Shown: positions 18,139 through 26,254, counted from the stretch's first letter. The stretch is DNA of 64,000 nt from DATLED01 sp963750255 (GCA_963750255.1 CAVVPZ010000008.1:558001-622000), one strand, 5' to 3'. Numbers and translations: made by a program. Notes: generated by a model from the sequence alone, not told the origin.

Positions 18139-19401
18139 CTACCGGCTGCTGTTGCGCGGGATGTCTCGGAACGGGAGATCGCGATCGACCTGCGGTTCCT
18201 TGGGGAGGCCAAGGATGCGTTCCCCGAGGATGTTGTGCTGGATCTCGTCGGTGCCGCCCGCGATCGAGACGGCCGGGACGGAGACGAGCACCTCGGCCAC
18301 GACGCCGACCGTCGCGTCGTCGCCGGTCCGTAACATCCCCGACGCTCCGGCGATGGTCGTGTGCAACCTGGCTGCGAGGCGAGCGATCTCGCTGCTCGAC
18401 AACTTGCCCAGGGAGCCCTCCGGCCCCGGCGGCCGACCCAGCGCTCTCGCCGCTCGTGCCCGTTGCGCCGTCCACTGCGACGTGCGGGTGAGCGCGACCA
18501 GACGGGCGATGCCGTCGCGGACGACCGGGTCGGCTGACCGACCGGTCTGGGTCGCCCTGGATTCGACCAGGTCGACTCGCCCCGCCCGCTGCGGATACCA
18601 GACGTAGGGCTTGTTCTGCTCGGTGGCCTCGGCTGTCGCCTCGCGATGACAGCGACCATCGGTTCGCGTCGAGCGGCCAGAGGGTGAACGCCGGGCGACG
18701 GGGTTGAAGCGACGTTCGTGGGCCAGCGTGGCCAGCGCCACCGCCCAGCCGTTGCCGGGTTGGCCGATGACGTCGCCGGCCGGAACCCGAGCCTCGTCGA
18801 GAAAGACTTCGTTGAACGATGCGTGGCCGTTCATCTGCCGCAGCGGGCGGACGACGACGCCGGGCTGACGCATGTCGAGGGCGAAGTAGGTGATGCCTCG
18901 ATGCTTGGGCGCGTCCCAGTCGGTGCGGGCCAGCAGCATGCCGTACCGGGCGTGATGGGCCGACGTGTTCCACACCTTCTGACCGCTCACGACCCATTCG
19001 TCGCCGTCGAGTTCGGCCCGGGTGGTGAGGCCAGCGAGATCCGACCCGCTGCCCGGCTCGCTGAAGAGCTGGCACCACGTGTGTTCGCCGGTGAGAATTG
19101 GCCGGAGCAGACGGCCTTTGACGTCGTCGGAGCCGTGTTCGACGATGGTCGGTGCCGCGAGTCCGAGCCCCGAACCCGAGGGCGGTCCGACGGCGCCGTG
19201 GCGCTCGATCTCGGCGGCGACCACCTCCGCGGCCGAGGCGGGGAGCCCGCGACCGAACCACTCGACGGGCCATGTCGGCGCCGCCCAACCTGAGTCGGTC
19301 AAACGGGTCCGCCATTGGATGAGGGTCAGTTCGGGGTCCCAATTGCCGGCCAGCCAGTTCCCGACCTCGCTCGCGATGTCTAGCCCGGCCGGCACCGTCA
19401 C
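18139..19401 (-). CDS. Acyl-CoA dehydrogenase
   Basis: 420 residues, flavoprotein. WCQLFSEPGSGSDLAGL is the FAD/substrate signature, VSGQKVWNTSAHHARYGML the middle beta-barrel, and SIAGGTDEIQHNILGERIL the C-terminal signature of the family, with PFRDIPRN at the end as in large acyl-CoA dehydrogenases of mycobacterial lipid or sterol degradation. It oxidises an acyl-CoA to the enoyl form, feeding the hydratase next door. Its start overlaps the FabZ-like stop (ATGA), forming a two-gene operon. Confidence 0.9.
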   Translation of the reverse strand: MTVPAGLDIASEVGNWLAGNWDPELTLIQWRTRLTDSGWAAPTWPVEWFGRGLPASAAEVVAAEIERHGAVGPPSGSGLGLAAPTIVEHGSDDVKGRLLRPILTGEHTWCQLFSEPGSGSDLAGLTTRAELDGDEWVVSGQKVWNTSAHHARYGMLLARTDWDAPKHRGITYFALDMRQPGVVVRPLRQMNGHASFNEVFLDEARVPAGDVIGQPGNGWAVALATLAHERRFNPVARRSPSGRSTRTDGRCHREATAEATEQNKPYVWYPQRAGRVDLVESRATQTGRSADPVVRDGIARLVALTRTSQWTAQRARAARALGRPPGPEGSLGKLSSSEIARLAARLHTTIAGASGMLRTGDDATVGVVAEVLVSVPAVSIAGGTDEIQHNILGERILGLPKEPQVDRDLPFRDIPRNSSR

Positions 19402-19850
19402 TGGTCGACGATCACGAAGAGCAGGCTGGCCGAGCAGGCCAGCTCCCCGTTGACCTTGGCCGTGCCGTGACCCTTACCGGCCCGCTTCGTCATGTGGTCG
19501 AGTTCGACCTCGAGTTCGAGGCTGTCGCCGGGGACGACTTGGCGGCGAAACCGCGCTTTGTCGACTCCACCGAAGAGCGGCAGCCGACCCTTGTATGCAT
19601 CGTCGGACAACAACGCGATGGCCCCGAGCTGCGCGATCGATTCGACCATGAGCACGCCGGGGAGCGTGGGCCGCCCGGGAAAGTGACCGCGGAAGAAGTC
19701 CTCGTCACCCCGGACGTGCCACAACCCCCGTGCTGTCTTGGCCGGGTCGACTTCGAGGATCTCGCTGACGAAGAGGAAGGGCGGGCGGTGGGGGAGGAGC
19801 TCATCCGGACGCATGACCGAAGCCTGCCCGATCGGCTCGTGGCCCCGCAT
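19398..19850 (-). CDS. fabZ: 3-hydroxyacyl-ACP dehydratase, FabZ-like
   Basis: About 150 residues, hotdog fold. LLPHRPPFLFVSEI is the N-terminal FabZ motif and FFRGHFPGRPTLPGVLMVES contains the catalytic His and Glu. An internal ATG at 19814 would remove a 12-residue leader without homology and may be the real start. It dehydrates 3-hydroxyacyl-ACP in fatty-acid elongation, or acts on CoA esters given the acyl-CoA dehydrogenase coupled to its 3' end. Confidence 0.85.
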   Translation of the reverse strand: MRGHEPIGQASVMRPDELLPHRPPFLFVSEILEVDPAKTARGLWHVRGDEDFFRGHFPGRPTLPGVLMVESIAQLGAIALLSDDAYKGRLPLFGGVDKARFRRQVVPGDSLELEVELDHMTKRAGKGHGTAKVNGELACSASLLFVIVDQ

Positions 19851-19865
19851 GGCGCAGCCGCTGGC

Positions 19866-20114
19866 TCAGTCCTCGGAGATCTCTTCCCACCACTGGCACC
19901 ACCACTCGAAGCCGACGAGGATCCGCAGTTGCGGATGCCAGCAGTACGAGATGTCGTTGTCGGTGTTGAGGTAGTAGAGGCAGTTGCCGCACTTCTCATT
20001 GCCCTCGTAGGGCTTGCCCTTGAGCACGGCGCGCTCGGAAAGGTCGCGGAGCTGCAACCAGTTCTTCTCGTCGATTTCCTTGGGTTCCGGTCGCGGCATC
20101 TCGTAGTCGGACAT
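19866..20114 (-). CDS. Small HiPIP-like cysteine protein
   Basis: 82 residues, no signal peptide. Four cysteines at 42, 45, 58 and 73 (C-x2-C-x12-C-x14-C), with GFEWWCQWWEEI around the last; this spacing and the aromatic-flanked last Cys resemble high-potential iron-sulfur proteins and the HiPIP-like small subunits of some glycyl-radical enzymes. A [4Fe-4S] cluster is therefore plausible but unproven. Acidic, soluble. It sits 15 bases downstream of the 5' end of fabZ on the same strand, so it is first in that operon. No named family recognised. Confidence 0.6.
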   Translation of the reverse strand: MSDYEMPRPEPKEIDEKNWLQLRDLSERAVLKGKPYEGNEKCGNCLYYLNTDNDISYCWHPQLRILVGFEWWCQWWEEISED

Positions 20115-20190
20115 GAGCGAGGACGATAGTGAAACCGCTGAGGGGGTCGTGACCGCCTCGCTGGGCCTCGTGAGGTGTCAGGATCGGTGC

Positions 20191-20688
20191 ATGTCAAGCG
20201 ACCGGATCGAAGTGCAGCGGGCAATTGCCGCCGACCCCGCGGCGGTCTTCACCGTGCTCCGCGACCCCCAGGGTCATGTGTCCATCGATGGCTCGGGAAT
20301 GTTGATGGCGGCGACCGGCGACCCCGTCTCGGCGGTCGGCGACGAGTTCGTCGTGCACATGGACCGTGAAGCGCTCAACGACTTCCCGCTCGGTCTGTAC
20401 GACGTCACGGTCCACATCGTCACGTTCGAGGAGAACCGAGAGATCGCCTGGAAGATCCTCGGCCAGATCCGTCCCCAGATCGGGCACGTCTACGGGTACC
20501 GACTCGAGGCCATCGACGGCGGCACGCTGGTCACCTCGTACTACGACTGGTCGAACATCGACGAGGCTTGGCGCGACCGGATTCGCTTCCCGATCGTCCC
20601 CGAATCCGCGCTGCGGACCACGCTGGGAATCCTGGCCCGCACCGTGGCGCCGGGACGGCCTCGCCCCGAGATTCCCGAACCCGCCTGA
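20191..20688 (+). CDS. SRPBCC-family polyketide-cyclase-like protein
   Basis: 165 residues from ATG 20191; a longer frame back to 20113 exists but would run into the divergent gene. IEVQRAIAADPAAVFTVLRD is the usual N-terminal strand and helix, GHVYGYRLEAIDGGTLVTSY the central sheet and the last helix (PESALRTTLGILARTV) lines the cavity. Such START-like proteins bind hydrophobic ligands. Function unknown; divergently transcribed from the HiPIP-like gene. Confidence 0.7.
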   Translation: MSSDRIEVQRAIAADPAAVFTVLRDPQGHVSIDGSGMLMAATGDPVSAVGDEFVVHMDREALNDFPLGLYDVTVHIVTFEENREIAWKILGQIRPQIGHVYGYRLEAIDGGTLVTSYYDWSNIDEAWRDRIRFPIVPESALRTTLGILARTVAPGRPRPEIPEPA

Positions 20689-20731
20689 GGTCGGGTGGGG
20701 GCATGGTGTCGCCGGCCCGCCACACTGGAGC

Positions 20732-21532
20732 ATGCAACGAATGGTGTCGTGCCGGCTGTCGGCGAAACTGGCGAAGCCGACCGACGTCGTTCTCAGCGTC
20801 GCCCTGGCCGCCGGTCCAGCTCTCGCGGCTGAGTCCCTTCGCGTCGAGCTGAACGGCGAGGCGATCGAAGTACACGAACTTGCGGCGGAGCACGGCGCGC
20901 GGCTCCACGTCGCCGATGCCGTCGGACCGGGCACGTTCGACGTCAGCTACGAAGCAACGGCGACGGCCCCGGCGACCGACCTACCGGTGAGCCAACTCGA
21001 CGCCGTTCGCTATCGGCAACCGAGTCGCTACTGCGAGTCAGATCTCCTGTTCGCAGTCGCCCGTTCCGAGTTTCGCGACCTGGACGGCCTTGCCCTCGTG
21101 CGCTCGGTCTCGAGCTGGGTCGGCCAACGAGTCGCCTATGTAAGCGGATCCAGTCGCCCGACCGATGGCGCCGTCTCGACCTTGTTGGCTCGCGAAGGAG
21201 TGTGTCGCGACTTCGCCCACCTGGTCGTCGCCCTGCTGCGCGCCTGCGACGTACCCGCTCGGGTGGCCTCGGTCTACGCGCCGGGCCTCGAGCCGATGGA
21301 TTTCCACTTGGTGGCCGAGGCACTCGTCGACGGCCGCTGGCTGGTCACCGATGCCACCTGCCTCGCTCCCCGGCGCAGCCTGGTCCGCATCGCCACCGGC
21401 CGCGACGCAGCCGACACCGCCTTTTTGACCACCACGGGCGTCGACGTGGATCTCACCCTTGTCGAGGTCGCGGCCGCCACCGATGGACCGTTGCCCGGCG
21501 AAGACCTCGACGAGGTCATCCAGCTTCTTTGA
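20732..21532 (+). CDS. Transglutaminase-like cysteine protease family protein
   Basis: 266 residues. The catalytic triad is visible: Cys in EGVCRDFAHLVVALLRA, His in MDFHLVAEALVDG and Asp in WLVTDATCLAPR. An N-terminal beta domain (LRVELNGEAIEVHEL) precedes it, as in the Bacillus and actinobacterial transglutaminase-like proteins. Probably an amidase or protease rather than a protein cross-linker. No signal peptide is seen, so cytoplasmic. It stands alone, 43 bases after the SRPBCC gene. Confidence 0.8.
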   Translation: MQRMVSCRLSAKLAKPTDVVLSVALAAGPALAAESLRVELNGEAIEVHELAAEHGARLHVADAVGPGTFDVSYEATATAPATDLPVSQLDAVRYRQPSRYCESDLLFAVARSEFRDLDGLALVRSVSSWVGQRVAYVSGSSRPTDGAVSTLLAREGVCRDFAHLVVALLRACDVPARVASVYAPGLEPMDFHLVAEALVDGRWLVTDATCLAPRRSLVRIATGRDAADTAFLTTTGVDVDLTLVEVAAATDGPLPGEDLDEVIQLL

Positions 21533-21564
21533 TCGTGGCTTGACCAGGTCGTCTCCGGTCCCTA

Positions 21565-21588
21565 ACCTACAACCAAATGGTTGTAGGT
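21565..21588. promoter_or_regulatory. Perfect 11-2-11 palindrome, probable ArsR-type operator
   Basis: ACCTACAACCA, spacer AA, TGGTTGTAGGT. The ATG start of the regulator (21577) lies inside the right arm, so binding would block both RNA polymerase and the start codon. Strong candidate for autoregulation. Confidence 0.75.
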
Positions 21589-21945
21589 ATTCGAGATCAG
21601 GACGACGTTGATCGGGTGTTTCATGCTCTCGCTGACCGCACGCGGCGTGACATTCTCCGGCGTTGCATGACCGGGGAGCACTCCGTTTCCGCCTTGGCTC
21701 ACTCGTATCCGATGAGTTTCGCCGCCGTCCAGAAGCACGTCGCCGTGCTCGCCGACGCGGGGCTGGTCACCAAGCACCGCAGCGGACGGGAGGCGTTGGT
21801 GCGGGGCAGTGCCGACGGCGTGGCTGCGGCGGCCAAGGTGCTCGACGAGTTCGAGCAGCTCTGGCGGGACCGACTCGATCGCTTCGGTGCCGTGCTGGCC
21901 GAGACCACAACCACCGAATCCACCAACAGGAAGGGAGCACGCTGA
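21577..21945 (+). CDS. ArsR-family transcriptional regulator (SdpR/YceB-like)
   Basis: 122 residues. DVDRVFHALADRTRRDILRR then SVSALAHSYPMSFAAVQKHV is a winged helix with the recognition helix in PMSFAAVQKHVAVL. There are no metal-binding cysteines, so it is of the non-metal ArsR type that pairs with AHSA1 proteins. It is coupled to the AHSA1 gene by a TGATG overlap and probably represses this pair through the palindrome overlapping its own start. Confidence 0.88.
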   Translation: MVVGIRDQDDVDRVFHALADRTRRDILRRCMTGEHSVSALAHSYPMSFAAVQKHVAVLADAGLVTKHRSGREALVRGSADGVAAAAKVLDEFEQLWRDRLDRFGAVLAETTTTESTNRKGAR

Positions 21946-22433
21946 TGCCGATCACCGAGGTGCGAAAGAGCACCGACGACCTCACCATGGCCGTCGAGTC
22001 CGAATGGGAGGCGACCGTCGACCAGGTCTGGGACTTGTGGGCCGACCCCCGCAAGCTCGAGCGCTGGTGGGGACCGCCGTCGTGGCCGGCCACGGTCGTC
22101 GATCACGACCTGCGGGCCGGTGGACGGGTGTCCTACTTCATGACCGGCCCAGACGGTGACAAGTCGGCGGGCTACTGGGAGGTGCTGACCGCGGACGCGC
22201 CCCACACGCTCGAAGTGCGCGATGGGTTCGCCGACGACAGCGGTGAGGCCAACGACCAGATGCCATCGATGGTCATGCGGACGACCATCGAGGCGATCGC
22301 AGGCGATCGCACTCGGATGACCACCGTCACGCAGTTCCCGTCACTGGAAGCTATGCAGCAACTGATCGAGATGGGGATGGAAGAAGGCATGCGCGAAGCG
22401 ATGACCCAGATCGACGCAGTCCTCGCCGGCTGA
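21945..22433 (+). CDS. AHSA1/SRPBCC domain protein
   Basis: 162 residues. VESEWEATVDQVWDLWADPRK and LERWWGPPSWPATVVDHDL are the standard opening of activator-of-Hsp90-homologue-1-like SRPBCC proteins, and QQLIEMGMEEGMREAM the closing helix. These occur almost always directly behind an ArsR regulator, as here; the ligand is unknown. Its stop lies 63 bases before tRNA-Arg. Confidence 0.85.
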   Translation: MPITEVRKSTDDLTMAVESEWEATVDQVWDLWADPRKLERWWGPPSWPATVVDHDLRAGGRVSYFMTGPDGDKSAGYWEVLTADAPHTLEVRDGFADDSGEANDQMPSMVMRTTIEAIAGDRTRMTTVTQFPSLEAMQQLIEMGMEEGMREAMTQIDAVLAG

Positions 22434-22495
22434 GCCCGATCGGCCGTTATCGTTTGCGTGTCGCGACCCGCCTCGGCGGGCGCTGCGGCACGCAC

Positions 22496-22569
22496 GCTTC
22501 CGTAGCTCAGTTGGATAGAGCGGCTGCCTTCTAAGCAGCGGGTCGCAGGTTCGAGTCCTGCCGGAGGCG
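22496..22569 (+). tRNA. tRNA-Arg (TCT)
   Basis: Acceptor GCTTCCG pairs with CGGAGGC (one G-T pair), anticodon loop CTTCTAA gives TCT, T-arm GGTTCGAGTCC. CCA follows at 22570-22572 and is encoded. Its 3' edge overlaps the left copy of a direct repeat that bounds a 6.8-kb island. Confidence 0.92.
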
Positions 22570-22603
22570 CCAACAAAAGTGCAGGTCAAGGGTCATTTCC
22601 GCA
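22568..22603 (+). repeat. Left att-like direct repeat at tRNA-Arg
   Basis: Starts CGCCAACAAAAGTGCAG and ends ATTTCCGCA. The copy at 29358-29393 has the same length and agrees at 32 of 36 positions. It overlaps the last base of the tRNA acceptor stem and the CCA end, the usual place for site-specific insertion. Confidence 0.7.
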
Positions 22604-22685
22604 TGTTCCGAACTCTCTGAAACTCGCTTGATATGGCTTTGGTGCCACAGGCGTGCCACAACGAGATGGCACGGAGGAGGCCTGG

Positions 22686-22760
22686 ATGGCACAGAAGCGA
22701 CGAGCAAGGCGAACGGCTGGCAGCATCCGCCGGCAGCGGTTCGCTCGGCTCTCTCAGCGC
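22686..22760 (+). pseudogene. Tyrosine-integrase start, remnant
   Basis: ATG 22686 reads MAQKRRARRTAGSIRR, which matches the N-terminal tag of actinobacterial integrases that precedes LPSGRWQAR-like arm domain residues; after that the homology is lost and no catalytic domain follows. Its place, about 110 bases inside tRNA-Arg, fits an integrase whose body was deleted. Low-complexity basic peptides can mimic this, hence modest confidence. Confidence 0.35.
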
Positions 22761-23416
22761 CTCGTCGCTTCGCGCCGCCCACGGTCGCGCCTGACGATGC
22801 GTGCGGACTTTGCCGTCATCGGCTCGGCGAATGCAGCGACGCGATCATGGGACGCGCCCGAACGTTGTTAGGGGCGACCTTTCGCGTCCGGGGGTGTCCC
22901 ACCTACCCGGGCATCTGGGTCAGGCTCCCCCGCCCGGTTCTGGGTGGGGTGAACGACCTTCCAGGTCGTTGAGCCCACCCAGAACCGGAGGCCGCACCGA
23001 TTGCCGACGGTCTTACGGATGCAGCCCTCAAAGGGCCGGTCGGTCCTGCTCGACATCAATGCAGCGAGCTGACCCCGAACAACGGCGACTTCGATGTCGG
23101 GTACCACGCAACAGGCCGGTGCATCTTGCTGGTCCGCGTGCCGGCCATTGGGGTCAGGCTCGCGAGGTTCGGGTCGTCATTAGGTGGCAGCAGTCGTATC
23201 AGGGTGCCGAGGTGCCGGTACACAATCCAGTTGACAGGTTGAGGTCCGGCGCTCATAATCGCCGTTGGCGTGCCCAACGCCAAGCCGTGCGCGCCGCCCC
23301 GGTCGGCATCGCGATGGCGAAGGGGACCTTCGAGCCTCGGGTGTCTTTCTCGTGCTGTCGAGCCGCGACGACCCAATCGTGGACTCCGGGGAGTCCGTCG
23401 AAGGGGCCTAGATGCG
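22761..23416. other. Intergenic island DNA with a long hairpin and a shared 23-bp motif
   Basis: No supportable gene. It contains a 23-bp stretch (22892-22914) whose exact reverse complement occurs at 8120-8142, and an elaborate hairpin at 22934-22988. The frames that are open here (for example one ending 23107 on the minus strand) show no recognisable family. Confidence 0.45.
22934..22988. repeat. 55-nt hairpin with two stacked stems
   Basis: Outer arms CCGGTTCTGGGTGGG and CCCACCCAGAACCGG (15 bp), inner arms AACGACCT and AGGTCGTT (8 bp), three-base loop TCC. Size and GC content exceed a normal terminator and no T-run follows; an end of a lost mobile unit or a structured RNA are alternatives. 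Confidence 0.7.
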
Positions 23417-24055
23417 ATGACCCGGCAACGGAAACTGAAGCGAGAAGTGCGAGCGATCTCGGCCTCCAGTGGAGTGCGGTACTCGGCGGCACGAGACCTG
23501 GTGATCGGCGAGCGAACAGCTCGAGCTGACGCCGAGTCGCCCCAGCGACTGGCGTTCAGCCGCTGCGAGTGGCTGACTCCCACACGCGTCGTGGTCGTGC
23601 CACCGGTGACGACAGATGCGCCATTCGGTCACCAAGAACTCTTGCCGTCGGCCGACGACATGCGGACTCTCGCCACCCAGCTCTCGAAACGAACGGCGCG
23701 GCTCGTCCAGGTCGAGTCGGCGATCTATGTTCCCATGACCGTGCAGGCGACGATCACCTTGGTCGAAGCTCCCGGGCCCGAGGCGGTCGCCGACGTCGAG
23801 GAGTGCGTCTTCCGGTTTCTTCACCCCCTGGTTGGCGGCGAGACCGCTGACGGTTGGCCGTTCGGACGGACGGTCCACGCGAGCGACGTCGCCGCCGCGA
23901 TCGAGGCGCTGCCTGACGTTCAAGGGGTCACCGCGCTCTCCGTCTGCGATGTCAATCTTGCTCTGAGTCGACTCGGTGCGGAACGAAGAGCCATCCACTT
24001 GCCTGCGAACGGCCTGCCCTTCGGGTACCGCCACGACCTGGTCTTCCAGCCATGA
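23417..24055 (+). CDS. Orphan protein with baseplate J-like C-terminus
   Basis: 212 residues from ATG 23417. The C-terminal 120 residues resemble the end of gpJ-type baseplate wedge proteins of contractile injection systems: RLVQVESAIYVPMTVQATIT, EECVFRFLHPLVGGETADGW, PFGRTVHASDVAAAIEALPD. The N-terminal 30 residues (MTRQRKLKREVRAISASSG) are basic and unrelated to that family. No sheath, tube, spike or AAA gene lies nearby, so this is probably a chimeric or truncated relic. Function unknown. Confidence 0.5.
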   Translation: MTRQRKLKREVRAISASSGVRYSAARDLVIGERTARADAESPQRLAFSRCEWLTPTRVVVVPPVTTDAPFGHQELLPSADDMRTLATQLSKRTARLVQVESAIYVPMTVQATITLVEAPGPEAVADVEECVFRFLHPLVGGETADGWPFGRTVHASDVAAAIEALPDVQGVTALSVCDVNLALSRLGAERRAIHLPANGLPFGYRHDLVFQP

Positions 24056-24537
24056 GCGCACTCGTTGTCGGCGCGGAGCCGACCTTAAAGGCCTCGGTTC
24101 GAGGACAGCGGAGTTGGCCGGCTGGGACGACGGGGCTCATTCTCAATCGGGCGAAGCCGCTGATCCTCGTCGCGCTCGTCATGAGCGCGAGGTCGACGAG
24201 GGCAACCACCGCCGACGGGGCGGATCCAATTCGCTCCAATGACAACTACGGGCAGTCCACTCGCATCACGTCGCGGCCATGAGGCGCGAAATGAAAGGGC
24301 TCTCGCGTAGCCCGGCCACCTCGGGAGCAGCCGCAGGTGAACATCCACGTAGAAGCGCGTAGTACGTCTCCACAGCGCCGTCCTCTCGTCGCGATGGACG
24401 CCATCGGGACCGCCAGCACGAGTGATCTCGCAGGAGCCGTTGGGGCATGCCACATAAGAGGATTCGATCCGAGATGGCCCCAGCGATCGCGGTGGACTGT
24501 CCCAATAGTCCGACCTCGCTGCAGCCGTCCTCCACCG
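24056..24537. other. Intergenic stretch without recognisable gene
   Basis: Both strands were read. The open frames here are short and show no family motif or plausible start and ribosome-binding site. No hairpin of note. Confidence 0.5.
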
Positions 24538-24897
24538 TTAGTCCTTGTCGTGAACGGTCAGCTCAGTAGCGGCCAGCTCTACGAGATCGGCGCCGTCGAG
24601 CGCAGCGACGATCGCCCCGAGGTGCTCCCCGAAGAGGGCGATCAGCTCCCGGTTGGTGATGTTCCCGGTGCGGACAATCAGAAGTTTCCTGGGTGGCTGG
24701 CGCAGGAGATGGCTATCACGGAAGTCGCCGTCCTTTGAGATGACGACTCGGTCGTCGGCATCGGCGAGATGCGCGATCTGATCGTCGGGCGTCCGGTTAC
24801 CGCCTGGGAGATCGTGCGTGTGAATTGCATCGTGGCCCGCCTCAATCAGGCGACGGGCGAGGAGGACAGGGAGCTGCGCGTCGATCAGGAACTTCAC
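24538..24897 (-). CDS. DUF5615 PIN-like toxin
   Basis: 119 residues. MKFLIDAQLPVLLARRL starts the PIN-like (Mut7-C/DUF5615) fold with its first Asp; HTHDLPGGNRTPDDQI and DRVVISKDGDFRD carry the further acidic residues, with KLLIVRTGNITNREL after them. These proteins are thought to be RNases paired with DUF433 antitoxins, as here. The start overlaps the antitoxin stop (24894-24897). Confidence 0.82.
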   Translation of the reverse strand: MKFLIDAQLPVLLARRLIEAGHDAIHTHDLPGGNRTPDDQIAHLADADDRVVISKDGDFRDSHLLRQPPRKLLIVRTGNITNRELIALFGEHLGAIVAALDGADLVELAATELTVHDKD

Positions 24898-25133
24898 GCA
24901 GCGCCGAGCGGGACATGCCGATTTCCGGCTGTCCTCGCGCCGAACTCAAGGGCAGCGAGAAGATCGTCGCGTTCAAGGTCGAGATAGTCGTCGAGTATCT
25001 CGTCGATCGTCATGCCGCTGGCGAGCAATTCGAGGAGGCTCTGCACCGGATACCGCAGACCGCGGACGGTTGGCTTCCCGTGGCAGATGGCCGGGTCAAC
25101 GGTGATCCGATCGAGACGTGACACGGTGCTCAT
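24894..25133 (-). CDS. DUF433 antitoxin
   Basis: 79 residues from ATG 25133; an upstream extension to 25217 is open but lacks homology. RITVDPAICHGKPTVRGLRY is the hallmark of DUF433, followed by a helix-turn-helix (SLLELLASGMTIDEILDDY). It precedes and overlaps the DUF5615 toxin gene, the standard order of this type II-like pair. Likely represses its own promoter. Confidence 0.85.
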   Translation of the reverse strand: MSTVSRLDRITVDPAICHGKPTVRGLRYPVQSLLELLASGMTIDEILDDYLDLERDDLLAALEFGARTAGNRHVPLGAA

Positions 25134-25504
25134 CGTACGGCACCGCCGCAATTTGACCCCGGGTATCCACCCACAGCGGACCGCTACCTGCCTGGTCCCG
25201 CGCCGGAGAACCAGCAATCACGAGGCTGTCGGAGGGCCCCATGCCGCCTGCCGTCGAGATCGGAGGGGCATGCCCCACATGGGCCGAACGTGGGCGCCTT
25301 CGAGGTGGCGCCGAGGTGCCTCCTATCCGCGGCGACTCGCCCTCGGCGGAGGGTTGGGAGGAACTCCGGATCGCCGTCGCGGGCCGGAGCGGTATGCGGC
25401 GTGCAGCATGCGTTCCGAACGGGCATTCCTTGGTGAGCGTGAACGTTGCGAGGCAGAGTCGCCCGGTTCGGCGAGAAACCGAGACCTCCGGGGGCTACAG
25501 CTTG
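25134..25504. other. Intergenic stretch
   Basis: No gene recognised. It must contain the promoters of the divergent antitoxin and TetR genes; no confident -35/-10 pair was found besides the operator described next. Confidence 0.4.
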
Positions 25505-25525
25505 ACTCTAAAGTCTCTCTATAGT
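25505..25525. promoter_or_regulatory. Imperfect 9-3-9 inverted repeat, possible TetR operator
   Basis: ACTCTAAAG, spacer TCT, CTCTATAGT (7 of 9 pairs), ending four bases before the TetR start codon. Its AT-rich character stands out from the surroundings. Confidence 0.45.
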
Positions 25526-25528
25526 TTC

Positions 25529-26254
25529 ATGGTCGACGTGGCGAGACGGGCGCGGGCCGAGGAGACGAGGCGTCGAATCCTTCGTGCGGCGTTCGAGTCC
25601 TTCGCTTCTCGCGGCTACCAAGCCACCACGATGGCCGCGGTAGCGAAAGCGGCGGGCGTCGCCGAGCCGACGATGTACTTCTCCTTTGGCTCCAAGGCTG
25701 CACTTCTCCGCGAGGTGATGATCGCCCACCGGAGTCCGGTCGCAGCTCCCACGCGCGTCGCCGATCAAAGCTGGGTGAATGAGGTAGTCCAGGCACCGGA
25801 CGCACGCCGCGCGTTCGCGCTCGTCGCCGAGCATGGCACCGAGATCTTCCGGCGGCTCGCCCCGATCGCGGATGCAATGACCGCGGCGGGCCTCACCGAC
25901 CCTGGCGTCGCCGACTTCTTGTTGATCGTTCGTTCGGAACGTCGCGAGGCGATGTCCAACGTCATTTCGGCCATTGCCGGAAAGGTTTCGCTTGCGGTCA
26001 GCACCGAACACGCCACCGACGTCCTCGACGTCGTCCAGAGCATGACCACCTACAACGGATTCGTCCGCGACTGCGCCTGGTCCACCGAGCAGTACAAGGC
26101 GTGGGCCTACCAGACCCTCACCCAGCTGCTTCCCCCCTCGCCGCCGGCCCGAGCTCGCGCCCTTGACGCTGCCGCGACCGCGGGCCTGACCTACGAGAAA
26201 GCCTTCGCTACACCCACACCAACGTCCCGCCTCCGACACGAGAGGAACACCTGA
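25529..26254 (+). CDS. TetR-family transcriptional regulator
   Basis: 241 residues from ATG 25529. ETRRRILRAAFESFASRGY then TTMAAVAKAAGVAEPTMYFS is the TetR HTH with the recognition helix in VAEPTMYFSFGSKAALL. The ligand domain is unremarkable. Coupled by ATGA to the SRPBCC gene behind it, which it probably controls together with itself. Lies inside the putative tRNA-Arg island. Confidence 0.9.
   Translation: MVDVARRARAEETRRRILRAAFESFASRGYQATTMAAVAKAAGVAEPTMYFSFGSKAALLREVMIAHRSPVAAPTRVADQSWVNEVVQAPDARRAFALVAEHGTEIFRRLAPIADAMTAAGLTDPGVADFLLIVRSERREAMSNVISAIAGKVSLAVSTEHATDVLDVVQSMTTYNGFVRDCAWSTEQYKAWAYQTLTQLLPPSPPARARALDAAATAGLTYEKAFATPTPTSRLRHERNT

Noticed and set aside
17744..19342. A 532-codon minus-strand frame
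   Set aside because: Shifted frame of the acyl-CoA dehydrogenase and antisense of the hydratase; no homology visible.
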